From Acutalibacter sp. (GTDB lineage Bacteria > Bacillota > Clostridia > Oscillospirales > Acutalibacteraceae): a stretch of DNA of 64,000 bases. Where the stretch lies: contig JAHHRN010000002.1 in the NCBI GenBank assembly GCA_020025775.1, forward strand, positions 124,001 to 188,000. Reading direction: 5' to 3'. The stretch's first letter is position 1. Every line of letters begins with the position of its first letter. A program made the position numbers and the translations under genes. Under the pieces are notes generated by a model. The model did not search any database. It was not told where the DNA came from and was given only the letters and a program-made list of their open reading frames with translations. This document shows, one piece after another, positions 49,767-58,873 of the stretch.

Positions 49767-49795
49767 AAATATTTACATAAGGTGAAGGAGTAAAT

Positions 49796-50896
49796 ATGGA
49801 AAACACAGAAAAGAAATCCCCTATCACGGCGTTACTTGAAAAAGGTAAAACCGCCGGAAAATTAACAGCGCAGGAAATCGATGCCGCCATTTTGGAAATG
49901 GATTTTGACATTGATGAACTGGACAAGCTTTATGAAACCATTGAAGCACAAAATATCGAAATTATTGACGATATGGGCGATGCGGCACTGGAAGATTTAA
50001 ACTTTGATGCAGAACTTCCGAAAGGTCAAGAGTCCGCAGAAGCGGCCGCTGTAGATGTACAGGGCGCTACTATGGATGACCCGGTTAAGGTTTATCTCAA
50101 AGAAATCGGTAGAGTACCGCTTTTAACACCCGAAGAAGAAATCGAACTGGCTATTCGTATCGGCGACAATGACCAGCAGGCAAAGCAGAGACTTGCCGAA
50201 GCAAACCTTCGTTTGGTTGTCAGCATTGCAAAGCGTTATGTTGGTCGTGGCATGCAGTTCTTGGATTTGATTCAGGAAGGCAACCTCGGTCTTATTAAAG
50301 CGGTTGACAAGTTCGACTACACAAAGGGCTTTAAATTTTCTACCTATGCAACTTGGTGGATTCGTCAGGCAATTACCCGCGCGATTGCTGACCAGGCAAG
50401 AACTATTCGTATTCCTGTGCATATGGTTGAAACCATTAACAAGGTTAAGAAGACCAACAGTCAGTTGCTCCATAAAATCGGCAGAGATCCTACCGCAGAA
50501 GAAATTGCGGCAGAACTTGATATGCCGGCAGATAAGGTTCGCGAGATTTTGCGTGTTTCTCAGGACCCGGTTTCTTTGGAAACCCCGATCGGTGAAGAGG
50601 AAGACAGCCATTTAGGCGACTTCATTCCCGATGATGATGCACTTGCTCCTGCAGATGCAGCTTCCATGCTTCTTTTAAAAGAACAGTTAGCTGAGGTTTT
50701 AAAGACCTTAACCATGCGTGAAGCAAAGGTTTTATCCCTTCGTTTTGGCTTGGAAGACGGTCATCCGCGTACACTTGAAGAGGTTGGCAGTGAGTTCGGC
50801 GTTACAAGAGAACGTATTCGACAGATCGAAGCAAAAGCACTTCGCAAGCTTCGTCATCCCAGCCGTAGCAAAAAGCTCAAAGATTTCTTAGACTAA
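49796..50896 (+). CDS. rpoD: Primary sigma factor RpoD/SigA
   Basis: A 366-residue housekeeping sigma factor. Region 1.1 spans about 1-75, region 1.2 DDPVKVYLKEIGRVPLLTPE, region 2 RFVGRGMQ-like (KRYVGRGMQFLDLIQEGN) with YTKGFKFSTYATWWIRQAI for -10 recognition, and region 4.2 EEVGSEFGVTRERIRQIEAK for the -35 element. Its specificity fits the many TTGNNN-17-TANNAT promoters in the window. It follows dnaG by 29 bases. Confidence 0.98.
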   Translation: MENTEKKSPITALLEKGKTAGKLTAQEIDAAILEMDFDIDELDKLYETIEAQNIEIIDDMGDAALEDLNFDAELPKGQESAEAAAVDVQGATMDDPVKVYLKEIGRVPLLTPEEEIELAIRIGDNDQQAKQRLAEANLRLVVSIAKRYVGRGMQFLDLIQEGNLGLIKAVDKFDYTKGFKFSTYATWWIRQAITRAIADQARTIRIPVHMVETINKVKKTNSQLLHKIGRDPTAEEIAAELDMPADKVREILRVSQDPVSLETPIGEEEDSHLGDFIPDDDALAPADAASMLLLKEQLAEVLKTLTMREAKVLSLRFGLEDGHPRTLEEVGSEFGVTRERIRQIEAKALRKLRHPSRSKKLKDFLD

Positions 50897-50921
50897 TCTG
50901 TCTTTTGAAAGGAGAGGGATT

Positions 50922-51410
50922 ATGGAGAGACGCGATAAAATCAATTACTATTTGGATTTAGCGGAAATGGTGTCCCAAAGAAGTACTTGCCTTCGCCGTC
51001 ACTACGGCGCGGTAATCGTTCAAAACGATGAAGTGATTTCCACCGGCTATGTAGGTGCACCCAGAGGCAGAAAAAACTGCACGGATTTGAATTATTGCAT
51101 CCGTACAAAGTTAAATGTGCCGCGCGGTGAACGCTATGAGCTTTGCCGCAGTGTGCATGCAGAAGCGAATGCGATTATCAGTACTTCCCGTGACAAAATG
51201 CTGGGTAGTACGCTGTATTTGGTCGGCAGAGAATGCTCTACCGGCGAATATGTTGAAAATGCCTGCTGCTGCTCTATGTGCAAACGTATGGTCATTAATG
51301 CCGGTATTTCCCATGTTATTATTCGCGATACCAAAGATGCCTTCCGTATTATTTCCGTTCAAAAATGGATTGATGAGGATGAATCCTTAGAAGGCGTTCA
51401 GGGCTATTAA
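50922..51410 (+). CDS. dCMP/cytidine deaminase family protein
   Basis: A 162-residue zinc deaminase of the dCMP deaminase/ComEB family. CRSVHAEANAIIS provides the His-Ala-Glu zinc and proton-shuttle motif; the second zinc motif, usually PCxxC, is CCCSMCKRM here, with Cys in place of Pro. It deaminates dCMP to dUMP, a route to dTMP. It lies after rpoD with 25 bases between and ends the unit at a terminator. Confidence 0.9.
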   Translation: MERRDKINYYLDLAEMVSQRSTCLRRHYGAVIVQNDEVISTGYVGAPRGRKNCTDLNYCIRTKLNVPRGERYELCRSVHAEANAIISTSRDKMLGSTLYLVGRECSTGEYVENACCCSMCKRMVINAGISHVIIRDTKDAFRIISVQKWIDEDESLEGVQGY

Positions 51411-51425
51411 ATAAAAGCTATACAT

Positions 51426-51460
51426 AAAACCGCTTGCGTGTTTGCAGGCGGTTTTATTTT
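51426..51460. terminator. Terminator shared by convergent genes
   Basis: AAAACCGCTTGC, GTGTTT, GCAGGCGGTTTT with one G-U pair and T-rich flank. Confidence 0.82.
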
Positions 51461-51978
51461 ATGTCGATTTCAAGGGTTTGCGTGTTTAATTTTTCGCACA
51501 GCAAAAGAATAGCCGTGAGGAAAAGAAGCGCAGTCAGGCTGTAGTCTTTTTCATAATTTACTGCAATTTCGCAGGGGAGAATTGAGGTTCCGTTTAAAGT
51601 TGCTAAAGTGTTTTGCAGGGCAATATGCAGTTTGTTTTCATTGTTACTGGAAACGCTGAGAGTGCACTGCGCGTTTGAACCGATTGTTATCAGATTTTCT
51701 GCGGCTTCATTGTTATTTGAAACGGTGATGATTTTATCGGGCGTGAAATTATGAAAGTGCTTCGCACTGCTGTCATCCGTTTGTAAATACAATACAGTTT
51801 CCGCATGAATGGAGCGCAAGCTGTCTGTATTCATCAGTAAAAACTCCGGCGAGAGGTTCGCGTATTCAAAAATAGAATTTTCTGTTATATGAATTACACC
51901 GCCGAAGTTCTCCAGTAAGGATGCCAGTTCCTTTGCGAGCGTTTTATTTTCTTTAAGAGGGAGTAAAAGTATTACCAT
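51454..51978 (-). CDS. Hypothetical protein with C-terminal membrane helix
   Basis: A 174-residue protein that I do not recognise. MVILLLPLKENKTLAKELAS suggests an alpha/beta start, the middle is Asn/Ser-rich, and residues about 148-166 (YSLTALLFLTAILLLCEKL) form one hydrophobic helix. The ATG at 51978 follows AAAGGTGA; in-frame upstream codons reach back over the hprK promoter and start and are not credible. It stands alone, divergent from hprK. It might be a distant relative of nucleotide-sugar or glutamate-mutase-like folds, but I cannot support that. Confidence 0.65.
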   Translation of the reverse strand: MVILLLPLKENKTLAKELASLLENFGGVIHITENSIFEYANLSPEFLLMNTDSLRSIHAETVLYLQTDDSSAKHFHNFTPDKIITVSNNNEAAENLITIGSNAQCTLSVSSNNENKLHIALQNTLATLNGTSILPCEIAVNYEKDYSLTALLFLTAILLLCEKLNTQTLEIDIK

Positions 51979-52089
51979 TTTTTTCACCTTTTTTAGTATG
52001 TTCTTTGGTACTTTTTTTATTCCTCGTTTAAATTTGCAAAAAAAGTTGATTTTTGCGGTAGGAAAATCAAGAATTTTTCGGGAAAAGGC

Positions 52090-52118
52090 TTGGAAAGTTC
52101 CCAGAAATCGTTTATAAT
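52090..52118 (+). promoter_or_regulatory. SigA-type promoter of the hprK operon
   Basis: TTGGAA, 17 bases, TATAAT, about 30 bases before hprK. Confidence 0.65.
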
Positions 52119-52148
52119 AATAAATATTAAAAAGGGGAGTGTGGTCTA

Positions 52149-53111
52149 ATGTCATCTCAGTATTCCGTGTCCTTGGAGCGCATTATTAAAGAATGCTCTT
52201 TTGAAACTATCTACATGCCGAGTAATCCGGCAGAATTATTTGTAACTTCTCAGGATGTAAACCGTCCCGGATTGTTGCTCGCCGGTCATGATGATTATTT
52301 TGACCCGGCACGTGTGCAGATTTTAGGGCTTTCGGAACTGGAATTTATAAAGACACTTCCTGCTGAAGAATGTAAAGCATCTTTAAAGCGTTTAGCAAGC
52401 CGCAAACCGCCGCTCATTTTGATTACGCGCGATTTGCCTTGTCCGCCTTCACTTTTACAATATGCTACGGAGAATCAAGTGCCGCTTTTACGCACCGAAG
52501 AGTCTACCTCAAGCTGTATGTCTTCTTTGATTTATTTCCTCGGTACAGAGCTTGCTGAGCGTATTACACGTCACGGTGTTTTGGTAGAAGTATACGGTGA
52601 AGGTGTTTTGATTGTCGGCGACAGCGGCGTAGGCAAAAGTGAAACAGCGATTGAGCTGATTAAGCGTGGTCACAGACTCATAGCAGACGATGCAGTGGAA
52701 ATTCGCAGAGTTTCTTCCAGAACCTTAGTCGGTTCTGCTCCGGAAAACATTCGCCATTTTATTGAGCTTCGCGGTATCGGCATTATCAATGCACGCCGTA
52801 TTTTCGGTATCGGTTCTGTTAAGATGACCGAGAAAATCAATATGGTGGTTCAGCTTGAGCCTTGGGATGCGAATAAGGTATATGACCGTATGGGTCTGGA
52901 TAATGAATATCTCAACATTATGGGCGTAAAAGTGCCTGTAACGACTGTTCCTGTTCAGCCTGGTCGAAATTTGGCAGTTATCATCGAAGTTGCGGCAATG
53001 AATAACCGTCAAAAGAAAATGGGCTATAATGCGGCACAAGAACTTTTACATAATCTCGGTATGGATGAAGAACCTTCTAGTGGCAAAGAAATTGACATCT
53101 GGGGAAATTAA
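52149..53111 (+). CDS. hprK: HPr kinase/phosphorylase
   Basis: A 320-residue bifunctional enzyme. The N-terminal DRTGG-like domain covers about 1-130. The kinase domain has Walker A IVGDSGVGKSETAIELIKRG, RLIADDAVEI and the HprK signature HFIELRGIGIINARRIFGIG. It phosphorylates HPr on Ser46 and so drives carbon catabolite control with CcpA. It leads a six-gene operon on sugar kinases, cell wall and RapZ/WhiA. HPr itself is not encoded here. Confidence 0.97.
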   Translation: MSSQYSVSLERIIKECSFETIYMPSNPAELFVTSQDVNRPGLLLAGHDDYFDPARVQILGLSELEFIKTLPAEECKASLKRLASRKPPLILITRDLPCPPSLLQYATENQVPLLRTEESTSSCMSSLIYFLGTELAERITRHGVLVEVYGEGVLIVGDSGVGKSETAIELIKRGHRLIADDAVEIRRVSSRTLVGSAPENIRHFIELRGIGIINARRIFGIGSVKMTEKINMVVQLEPWDANKVYDRMGLDNEYLNIMGVKVPVTTVPVQPGRNLAVIIEVAAMNNRQKKMGYNAAQELLHNLGMDEEPSSGKEIDIWGN

Positions 53112-53142
53112 AAAAGTAAGAAATTAGTGGAGGAAACAGAAT

Positions 53143-54090
53143 ATGTATAGAATAGGTGTAGATTTAGGCGGTACAAATATCGTAGTTGGTATTGTCGATG
53201 AGAACTATAAGATTATTACAAAAGCCAAACGCAAAACCAATTGCCCCCGTCCGGCAGAAGAAATTTTAAAAGATATTGCTGCGTGCGTGAAAACCGCTTT
53301 AGAAAACGCAAAGCTTACCGAAGCTGACATTATTTCTATCGGTATTGGCACACCTGGCTCTGTAAATAAAGAAGAAGGCGTTATTGATTATGCCAATAAC
53401 TTAGGCTTTGATAAGGTTCCTGCAAAAGCCATCCTTTCCGAGTTCTATGACCTTCCGATTTACTTGGAAAATGATGCGAACTGTGCAGCTCTCGGTGAAG
53501 CCGTTGCAGGTGCAGGCAATAATGCAAAGAATTTTGTTGCCGTAACCCTTGGTACAGGCGTTGGCAGCGGTATTATTGTAGACGGTAAGATTGTAAACGG
53601 TTGCAATGGTGCGGCAGGCGAGATGGGCCATACCGTCATTGAATTAGACGGTGAACCTTGCACTTGCGGCAGACGTGGTTGCTGGGAAGCTTATTCCTCT
53701 GCTACAGCTCTTGTTAGACAGACCAAAAAAGCTATGGAAGAACATAAAGATTCTCTGATGTGGGAGCTTGTTGGTAACGATATTAATAAAGTAAACGGCA
53801 GAACAGCTTTTGATGCAATGCGTAAAGGTGATGTTGTTGGTAAAGCTGTTGTAGACAAATACATTCGTATGCTTGCTGTCGGTATTACCAATATCGTAAA
53901 CATTTTCCAGCCCGAAGTTCTCTGCATCGGCGGTGGTATCGGCTGCGAAGGCGAAAATCTTTTAGTACCGCTTCGTGCCTTGGTTGAAAAAGAACACTAC
54001 AGCATTCACAGCGCAAAGCAGACGAAGCTTTGCAGTGCAGTGCTTGGTAACGATGCTGGCATCATTGGTGCAGCATTATTAGATAAATAA
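53143..54090 (+). CDS. ROK family glucokinase
   Basis: A 315-residue sugar kinase. GVDLGGTNIVVGIVDE is the ATP phosphate-1 motif, ENDANCAALGEA the sugar-binding region with catalytic Asp, and CTCGRRGCWEAYSS the ROK zinc motif. The pattern is that of Firmicutes glucokinases (GlcK). It phosphorylates glucose in the cytoplasm. It is encoded 31 bases after hprK, linking glucose entry with catabolite control. Confidence 0.92.
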   Translation: MYRIGVDLGGTNIVVGIVDENYKIITKAKRKTNCPRPAEEILKDIAACVKTALENAKLTEADIISIGIGTPGSVNKEEGVIDYANNLGFDKVPAKAILSEFYDLPIYLENDANCAALGEAVAGAGNNAKNFVAVTLGTGVGSGIIVDGKIVNGCNGAAGEMGHTVIELDGEPCTCGRRGCWEAYSSATALVRQTKKAMEEHKDSLMWELVGNDINKVNGRTAFDAMRKGDVVGKAVVDKYIRMLAVGITNIVNIFQPEVLCIGGGIGCEGENLLVPLRALVEKEHYSIHSAKQTKLCSAVLGNDAGIIGAALLDK

Positions 54091-54107
54091 GTTTTGGAGG
54101 ATTTGCC

Positions 54108-55010
54108 TTGTACGAAACTGTTCTTTCTGTATTGAAACAACACTCTATAGAATATAAAGAGAATTTTCCTCTCAAAAGCATTTCCAGCTTTAAAACCGGC
54201 GGAAATGCCGACCTTTTTGTTTCTCCGAAAAGCGAAGAAGAAATCATTTGGGTTTTAAAAGCTTGCAAAGAGCAAAAGATTCCCTATGCTGTTCTCGGAA
54301 ACTCTACCAATCTTTTGATTGCAGACAGCGGCTATCGCGGCGTGATTCTTCGCATCGGTAAAGAGTTTTCGCAAATTGTTTATAAGGGTAACGGCAGAAT
54401 CGAATGTAAAGCCGGTGCGTCTTTAGCTTCTCTTTGTAATTTTGCTTTGAAGCAAGGCTTAACCGGTCTGGAGTTTGCTTATGGTATTCCCGGAACGGCA
54501 GGCGGTGCGGCATATATGAATGCCGGCGCATATGGCGGCGAGATGAAAGATGTCTTGGTTTCCTGTACACATATTACACCGGATTTTGACTTGGCATCTT
54601 TCGAAAAAGAAGACTTAAAACTGGCTTACAGAAGAAGCGTATATACAGATTCGCCTTACGTTATTACTTCTTTGACTTTACAGCTTCGAGAGGGTGACCC
54701 CACGGAGATTAAAGCCAAAATGGATGACCTTTTCGGCAGACGTAAAGATAAGCAACCGCTTGATTTCCCCAGTGCAGGAAGTACCTTTAAACGCCCTGTA
54801 GGCTACTTTGCAGGTGGCCTCATTGAAGAGTGTGGTCTTAAAGGTTATACGGTCGGTGGCGCACAGGTCAGCGAGAAGCATGCCGGTTTTGTAATCAATA
54901 AAGGCAATGCGACAACTGCGGATATTTTGCAGTTAATTAGAGATGTGCAAAAGATTGTTTTCGAGAAAAAAGGCGTTTCTTTGGAAACAGAAGTTAAATA
55001 TTTAGGATAA
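54108..55010 (+). CDS. murB: UDP-N-acetylenolpyruvoylglucosamine reductase
   Basis: A 300-residue FAD enzyme. FKTGGNADLFVSP and GNSTNLLIADSGYRGVIL bind FAD; GIPGTAGGAAYMNAGAYGGE is the family core and SAGSTFKRP carries the catalytic Ser. It makes UDP-MurNAc from the enolpyruvyl intermediate, a committed step of peptidoglycan synthesis. The start is TTG with GGAGGA ahead. It sits between the glucokinase gene and rapZ, a usual neighbourhood in Clostridia. Confidence 0.96.
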   Translation: MYETVLSVLKQHSIEYKENFPLKSISSFKTGGNADLFVSPKSEEEIIWVLKACKEQKIPYAVLGNSTNLLIADSGYRGVILRIGKEFSQIVYKGNGRIECKAGASLASLCNFALKQGLTGLEFAYGIPGTAGGAAYMNAGAYGGEMKDVLVSCTHITPDFDLASFEKEDLKLAYRRSVYTDSPYVITSLTLQLREGDPTEIKAKMDDLFGRRKDKQPLDFPSAGSTFKRPVGYFAGGLIEECGLKGYTVGGAQVSEKHAGFVINKGNATTADILQLIRDVQKIVFEKKGVSLETEVKYLG

Positions 55011-55024
55011 GGAGACAAAGGGCA

Positions 55025-55885
55025 ATGGAATTGGTAATTGTAACCGGGCTTTCCGGCGCAGGCAAATCCCGTGCGGCAGATGCACTTGAGGATATCGGCT
55101 TTTTCTGCGTGGATAATATGCCGCCGGAGCTGATTCCGACCTTTGTAGAGCTCCTTTTAAAGTCAAAAGAAAAGCGCGAGCGTGTGGCATTGGTTGCCGA
55201 TACACGTCTCGGCAGTGCTTTTACCTCTCTGTTTGAGGTTTTACAGAAAATCAAAGAAGACGGTGTTCGTTATAAAATCCTCTTTATTGATGCGGAGGAT
55301 GCTGTCATCGAACGTCGCTATAGAGAAACTAGAAGAAAACATCCGCTTTCCGATAAATTTACAGGTCCGTCTGTTTTAAAAGCGATTCAAAAAGAACGTG
55401 AAATCCTAATGCCTGCCCGCCAAAAGGCAGATTATATTATTGATACCACGGCTGTAGGCAGTTCTCAATTTAAAGAGCGCATTGCTAATCTTTTCTTAGA
55501 AGACGCCACTACGGCGCTTAAAATTGATTGTATGTCTTTCGGCTTTAAATATGGTGCGCCGAAAGAAGCGGATTTGCTCTTTGATGTTCGTTGCCTTCCG
55601 AATCCGTTTTATGTGCCGGAGCTTAAATATCATACCGGCTTAGAACAACCTGTTAAAGAGTATGTGATGCAGTTTAAAGAAGCCAAAGACCTTTCCGAAA
55701 AGCTTATGGATTTATTGGATTTTCTTTTGCCGCTCTACCGTAAAGAGGGAAAAAGTCAGCTGACTATCGGTGTAGGCTGTACAGGCGGTAAGCATCGCTC
55801 CGTTGTTTTTGCCGAGCTTCTGAATCGTCATTTAACCGAGCAGGGCGCATGCAGTAAAGTGTATCACAGAGATATTCAAAGGTAG
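55025..55885 (+). CDS. rapZ: RNase adapter protein RapZ (YvcJ)
   Basis: A 286-residue nucleotide-binding protein. Walker A GLSGAGKSRAADALEDIGF and CVDNMPPELI at the N-terminus, and GVGCTGGKHRSV with the basic end at the C-terminus, are diagnostic. In Bacillus the homologue YvcJ affects competence; in enterobacteria RapZ controls GlmS. It overlaps nothing, with whiA six bases later. The usual glmR (yvcK) between them is missing. Confidence 0.96.
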   Translation: MELVIVTGLSGAGKSRAADALEDIGFFCVDNMPPELIPTFVELLLKSKEKRERVALVADTRLGSAFTSLFEVLQKIKEDGVRYKILFIDAEDAVIERRYRETRRKHPLSDKFTGPSVLKAIQKEREILMPARQKADYIIDTTAVGSSQFKERIANLFLEDATTALKIDCMSFGFKYGAPKEADLLFDVRCLPNPFYVPELKYHTGLEQPVKEYVMQFKEAKDLSEKLMDLLDFLLPLYRKEGKSQLTIGVGCTGGKHRSVVFAELLNRHLTEQGACSKVYHRDIQR

Positions 55886-55891
55886 TAGATT

Positions 55892-56788
55892 ATGTCTTTC
55901 TCATCAGATTTAAAAGAAGAATTGCTTCAAATAGAGGCCGAAAATCCGTGTTGCCTATTGGCAGAGTGCTATGGATTTTTGCTGTTCGGCCACAATTTTT
56001 CTCAAAATGATATTTCGATTTATACAGAACACGAGCCCGTCGCTCGAAAATATGAAGCCTTGTTAAAACGCTTCTGCGAAAATGCACCGAAGGAAAACGT
56101 TAACGCGGCGAACAAATATAAAATTTCCGTTCCGGATAAACAGGATCGTTTAAAAGTGCTTGCGGCATTTGGTAATGACGGAACAGAACGTGTTCGACGT
56201 TTGAATTGGGCAAATATCGGAGACGAATGTTGCATCGGCGCTTTTTTACGTGGTGTTTTTTTAGCCTGCGGCACAATTACATCGCCGGAAAAAGGCTATC
56301 ACTTAGAATTTGTCGTTCCGCATTATAAGCTTTCCATGGATTTGAAAAAATTCTTGGAGAACAGCAATTTTTCGCCTAAGGAGATAGAAAGAAACGGGCA
56401 GTTCGTTTTATACTTTAAGAAAAACGAAGAAATTCAAAATCTTTTAGGTATTATGGGCGCAACGAAGTTCGTTATGGAGCTGATTGATGTTATTGTGTAT
56501 AAAGATATTCGCAATAATGTGAATCGCCGCTTGAATTTTGAAAGCGCCAATTTAAATAAAACGCTCAATGCCGCTATGCAGCAAATTGAGCTTTTGGAAA
56601 AACTGGAAAACAGTGTAAAATATGCAGAGCTGTCGGACGAGCTTCGGGCTATTATGACCTTGCGACTTGAAAATCCGGATTATTCTTTGCAGCAAATCGG
56701 GGAAGAAATGGTTCCGCCCATATCCCGTTCCGCAGTTAATCATAGGCTGAAAAAGCTTTGTAAAATAGCAGAAGAAATCAACAAATGA
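55892..56788 (+). CDS. whiA: DNA-binding protein WhiA
   Basis: A 298-residue protein. The N-terminal two-thirds is a degenerate LAGLIDADG homing endonuclease-like fold (GAFLRGVFLACGTITSPEKG). The C-terminal helix-turn-helix is PDYSLQQIGEEMVPPISRSA followed by VNHRLKKLCKIAEE. WhiA controls sporulation in Actinobacteria and, in Bacillus, affects division and chromosome segregation. It is near rapZ as in most Gram-positives. Confidence 0.96.
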   Translation: MSFSSDLKEELLQIEAENPCCLLAECYGFLLFGHNFSQNDISIYTEHEPVARKYEALLKRFCENAPKENVNAANKYKISVPDKQDRLKVLAAFGNDGTERVRRLNWANIGDECCIGAFLRGVFLACGTITSPEKGYHLEFVVPHYKLSMDLKKFLENSNFSPKEIERNGQFVLYFKKNEEIQNLLGIMGATKFVMELIDVIVYKDIRNNVNRRLNFESANLNKTLNAAMQQIELLEKLENSVKYAELSDELRAIMTLRLENPDYSLQQIGEEMVPPISRSAVNHRLKKLCKIAEEINK

Positions 56789-56797
56789 GGTGTGAGT

Positions 56798-57700
56798 ATG
56801 AAAATTTTAGCAATTGACATCGGAGGAACAGCCATCAAATATGGTTTGGTTAGTGAGAATTTTGAGATTCTAAAATCCTTCGAAATTCCTACAGAGGCAC
56901 ATCTCGGCGGTCCCAATCTTATGAATAAGATTATGAATATTGTCGGCGAATATGCAGACGAAATCTCCTGCGTCGGCATTAGTACCGCAGGTCAGGTAAA
57001 CAGTGAACTCGGTAAAATCATTTTTGCAAGTGAAAACATTCCGAACTATACTGGTATTGAAATCACTAAGACCATTCAGAAAAAATATAATTTACCGGTT
57101 TGCGTTGAAAACGATGTTAACTCCGCTGCAACAGCTGAAGCGAAATTCGGCTCTGCAAAGGGCTTTAAGGATTTCCTGTGCTTGACCTACGGCACAGGTG
57201 TCGGCGGTGCCCTTTGGATTAATAATCAAATTTATACCGGCGATTATTTCTCTGCCGGTGAGTTCGGTCATATTGTTACACATACAGGCGGCAAAATTTG
57301 CACCTGCGGTAATCAAGGCTGCTATGAAATGTATGCTTCTACCAGAGCGCTTACTTATGCTGTTAAAGAAGCTACCGGCAAGACCTTAAACGGTCGAGAG
57401 ATTTTTGAACCAGAAAACTTTAACAATACCTTAATCCATGCTGTCATTGATAACTGGATTGATGAGATTGTCGGCGGCCTTACGACTTTGATTTTCATTT
57501 TTAATCCACCTCTCATTGTTCTTGGCGGTGGCATTATGAACGAGGCTTATGTAGTTTCCGAAATCGAACGCAGAATTCATGCTCGTCCGGTACATAGCTT
57601 TAAGCACGTTCAAATTAAAAAGGCAGAAATGAAGAATCAGGCTGGTATGCTCGGCGCAGCTTACATTGCCAAAAAGCATTATGATGAAGAGAACGCTTAA
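56798..57700 (+). CDS. ROK family sugar kinase
   Basis: A 300-residue kinase different from the one at 53143. ILAIDIGGTAIKYGLVSENF starts the ATP site, VENDVNSAATAEAKFGS the sugar site and CTCGNQGCYEMYAS the zinc motif. It may phosphorylate a beta-glucoside, N-acetylmannosamine or another sugar; the acceptor cannot be read. ATG at 56798 is preferred to GTG at 56792, since GAGGTG precedes it. It ends the hprK operon at a terminator. Confidence 0.88.
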   Translation: MKILAIDIGGTAIKYGLVSENFEILKSFEIPTEAHLGGPNLMNKIMNIVGEYADEISCVGISTAGQVNSELGKIIFASENIPNYTGIEITKTIQKKYNLPVCVENDVNSAATAEAKFGSAKGFKDFLCLTYGTGVGGALWINNQIYTGDYFSAGEFGHIVTHTGGKICTCGNQGCYEMYASTRALTYAVKEATGKTLNGREIFEPENFNNTLIHAVIDNWIDEIVGGLTTLIFIFNPPLIVLGGGIMNEAYVVSEIERRIHARPVHSFKHVQIKKAEMKNQAGMLGAAYIAKKHYDEENA

Positions 57701-57714
57701 ACTGCATAAGCAAT

Positions 57715-57745
57715 AAAAAGAGACGGTATTTGCCGTCTCTTTTCT
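57715..57745 (+). terminator. Rho-independent terminator of the hprK operon
   Basis: AAAAGAGACGG, TATTTG, CCGTCTCTTTT, then CTTTTT. Confidence 0.9.
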
Positions 57746-57747
57746 TT

Positions 57748-58128
57748 TTAGAAAATATTTTTAAAATTCGGTATTTCTGATTTTTTAACGTGTTTTAATC
57801 GGTAAATTATTTCTTCGGTGCTTTCTAAGAGGGCCTCTGGATTTTCTGCATTTTTATTTGCTTCAAGCTCATAAAACAAAATATCTATATCCTCGATTTC
57901 CGAATGGTTGAGATACACACCTAAATATACTTGCTTTTTATCATAAAATTGTAAAAAGTCATAAATCTCTCGATTTGTTTTTTCAAAATCTCCCTCTTCT
58001 ATTGAAGCCAAAATACGTTCACCTTGATCTATGGATTTTTTGCAGATGTTTTGCAAATTCCAGAAATTCAGACAACCCAGCAAAACGGCTAACAGCAAGG
58101 AACAAATACCGATGATTATTTTTTTCAT
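57748..58128 (-). CDS. DUF4363-like small membrane-anchored protein
   Basis: A 126-residue protein. Residues 2-20 are a hydrophobic signal anchor (IIIGICSLLLAVLLGCLNFW), the rest a helical charged extracytoplasmic domain. The layout and its position directly after a DUF421 gene match the DUF4363 family of spore formers, whose role is unknown. ATG at 58128 has AAAGGCGG ahead and overlaps the DUF421 stop by four bases. Confidence 0.75.
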   Translation of the reverse strand: MKKIIIGICSLLLAVLLGCLNFWNLQNICKKSIDQGERILASIEEGDFEKTNREIYDFLQFYDKKQVYLGVYLNHSEIEDIDILFYELEANKNAENPEALLESTEEIIYRLKHVKKSEIPNFKNIF

Positions 58129-58802
58129 TGCTTTTCCGCCTTTCGGATAATATTCTGGTTGCCGAAACTGTCGAGTGTCATTAGTAAAACATCTTCTGGC
58201 TTTATTTTCTTTTTCTTTAAGAGTGCGTGGAATTTTTTCGGGTCCATGCCGCAATCCTTAAAGTTATTATTAATAATTTTTCCATCCGAAATCACGACAC
58301 AGGGCAGGGATTTTGGCTCTTTTTGAGCGTTTACATCCTGTGAGGTTGCAGGCTGAAATTCGGGCTTCAAAAGAACGCTGAGTGTCCCGTCAGTTTCAAC
58401 AAAAGCATATTGCACCGTAGAAATATCAAAGATATTCTTTTTTCGTAGTTCTTCCAAAATATCATCCATGGTAAAGCGGAGACACCGAAGCTGTGCTTCA
58501 TCCACAACGCCGTTTCGAATGACCAAAAGAGAATTGCCTTGCAGCATTGTGCGTACCTTTAGGTTCTTTAAACTGAACCAAGACATTAGAATTTCCAGCC
58601 CGATTAAAACGAGAACGGGAATAAAGGTATTTAAGAGGGGAATGTTTTTGTCTTGCATCGGGATAACTAAAATTTCCGAAAGCAAAATAGTAAAAACCAA
58701 ATCCGCCGGTTGAAGCTGACCGACCTGACGTTTTCCGAGCACACGAAGTGTGACCAAAACCAGAAAATATAAAAGTATTGTTCTGAAAAGCGCTATTAGC
58801 AT
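58125..58802 (-). CDS. DUF421 (YetF-like) membrane protein
   Basis: A 225-residue protein with three N-terminal membrane helices (about 5-80) and a cytoplasmic YetF domain. TLRVLGKRQVGQLQPADLVF is the family signature. A long Lys-rich C-terminus reads FHALLKKKKIKPEDVLLMTL. Bacillus relatives of this family are made in the forespore. It diverges from gerABC, sharing the 58,803-58,873 control region, and is translationally coupled to the DUF4363-like gene. Confidence 0.9.
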   Translation of the reverse strand: MLIALFRTILLYFLVLVTLRVLGKRQVGQLQPADLVFTILLSEILVIPMQDKNIPLLNTFIPVLVLIGLEILMSWFSLKNLKVRTMLQGNSLLVIRNGVVDEAQLRCLRFTMDDILEELRKKNIFDISTVQYAFVETDGTLSVLLKPEFQPATSQDVNAQKEPKSLPCVVISDGKIINNNFKDCGMDPKKFHALLKKKKIKPEDVLLMTLDSFGNQNIIRKAEKQ

Positions 58803-58828
58803 AAAATCACCTGTTTAAAATTCTTTTA

Positions 58829-58859
58829 AGAATAGTGTGTGCCAAAACGGGCTACAATA
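58829..58859 (+). promoter_or_regulatory. Candidate SigG-type promoter of gerABC
   Basis: GAATA, 18 bases, TACAATA, resembling the forespore SigG pattern GHATR-18-CATNHTA with two -10 mismatches. Germination receptor operons are SigG-dependent in Bacillus. No good SigA promoter was seen. Confidence 0.35.
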
Positions 58860-58873
58860 TGAGCGGTGATTCT

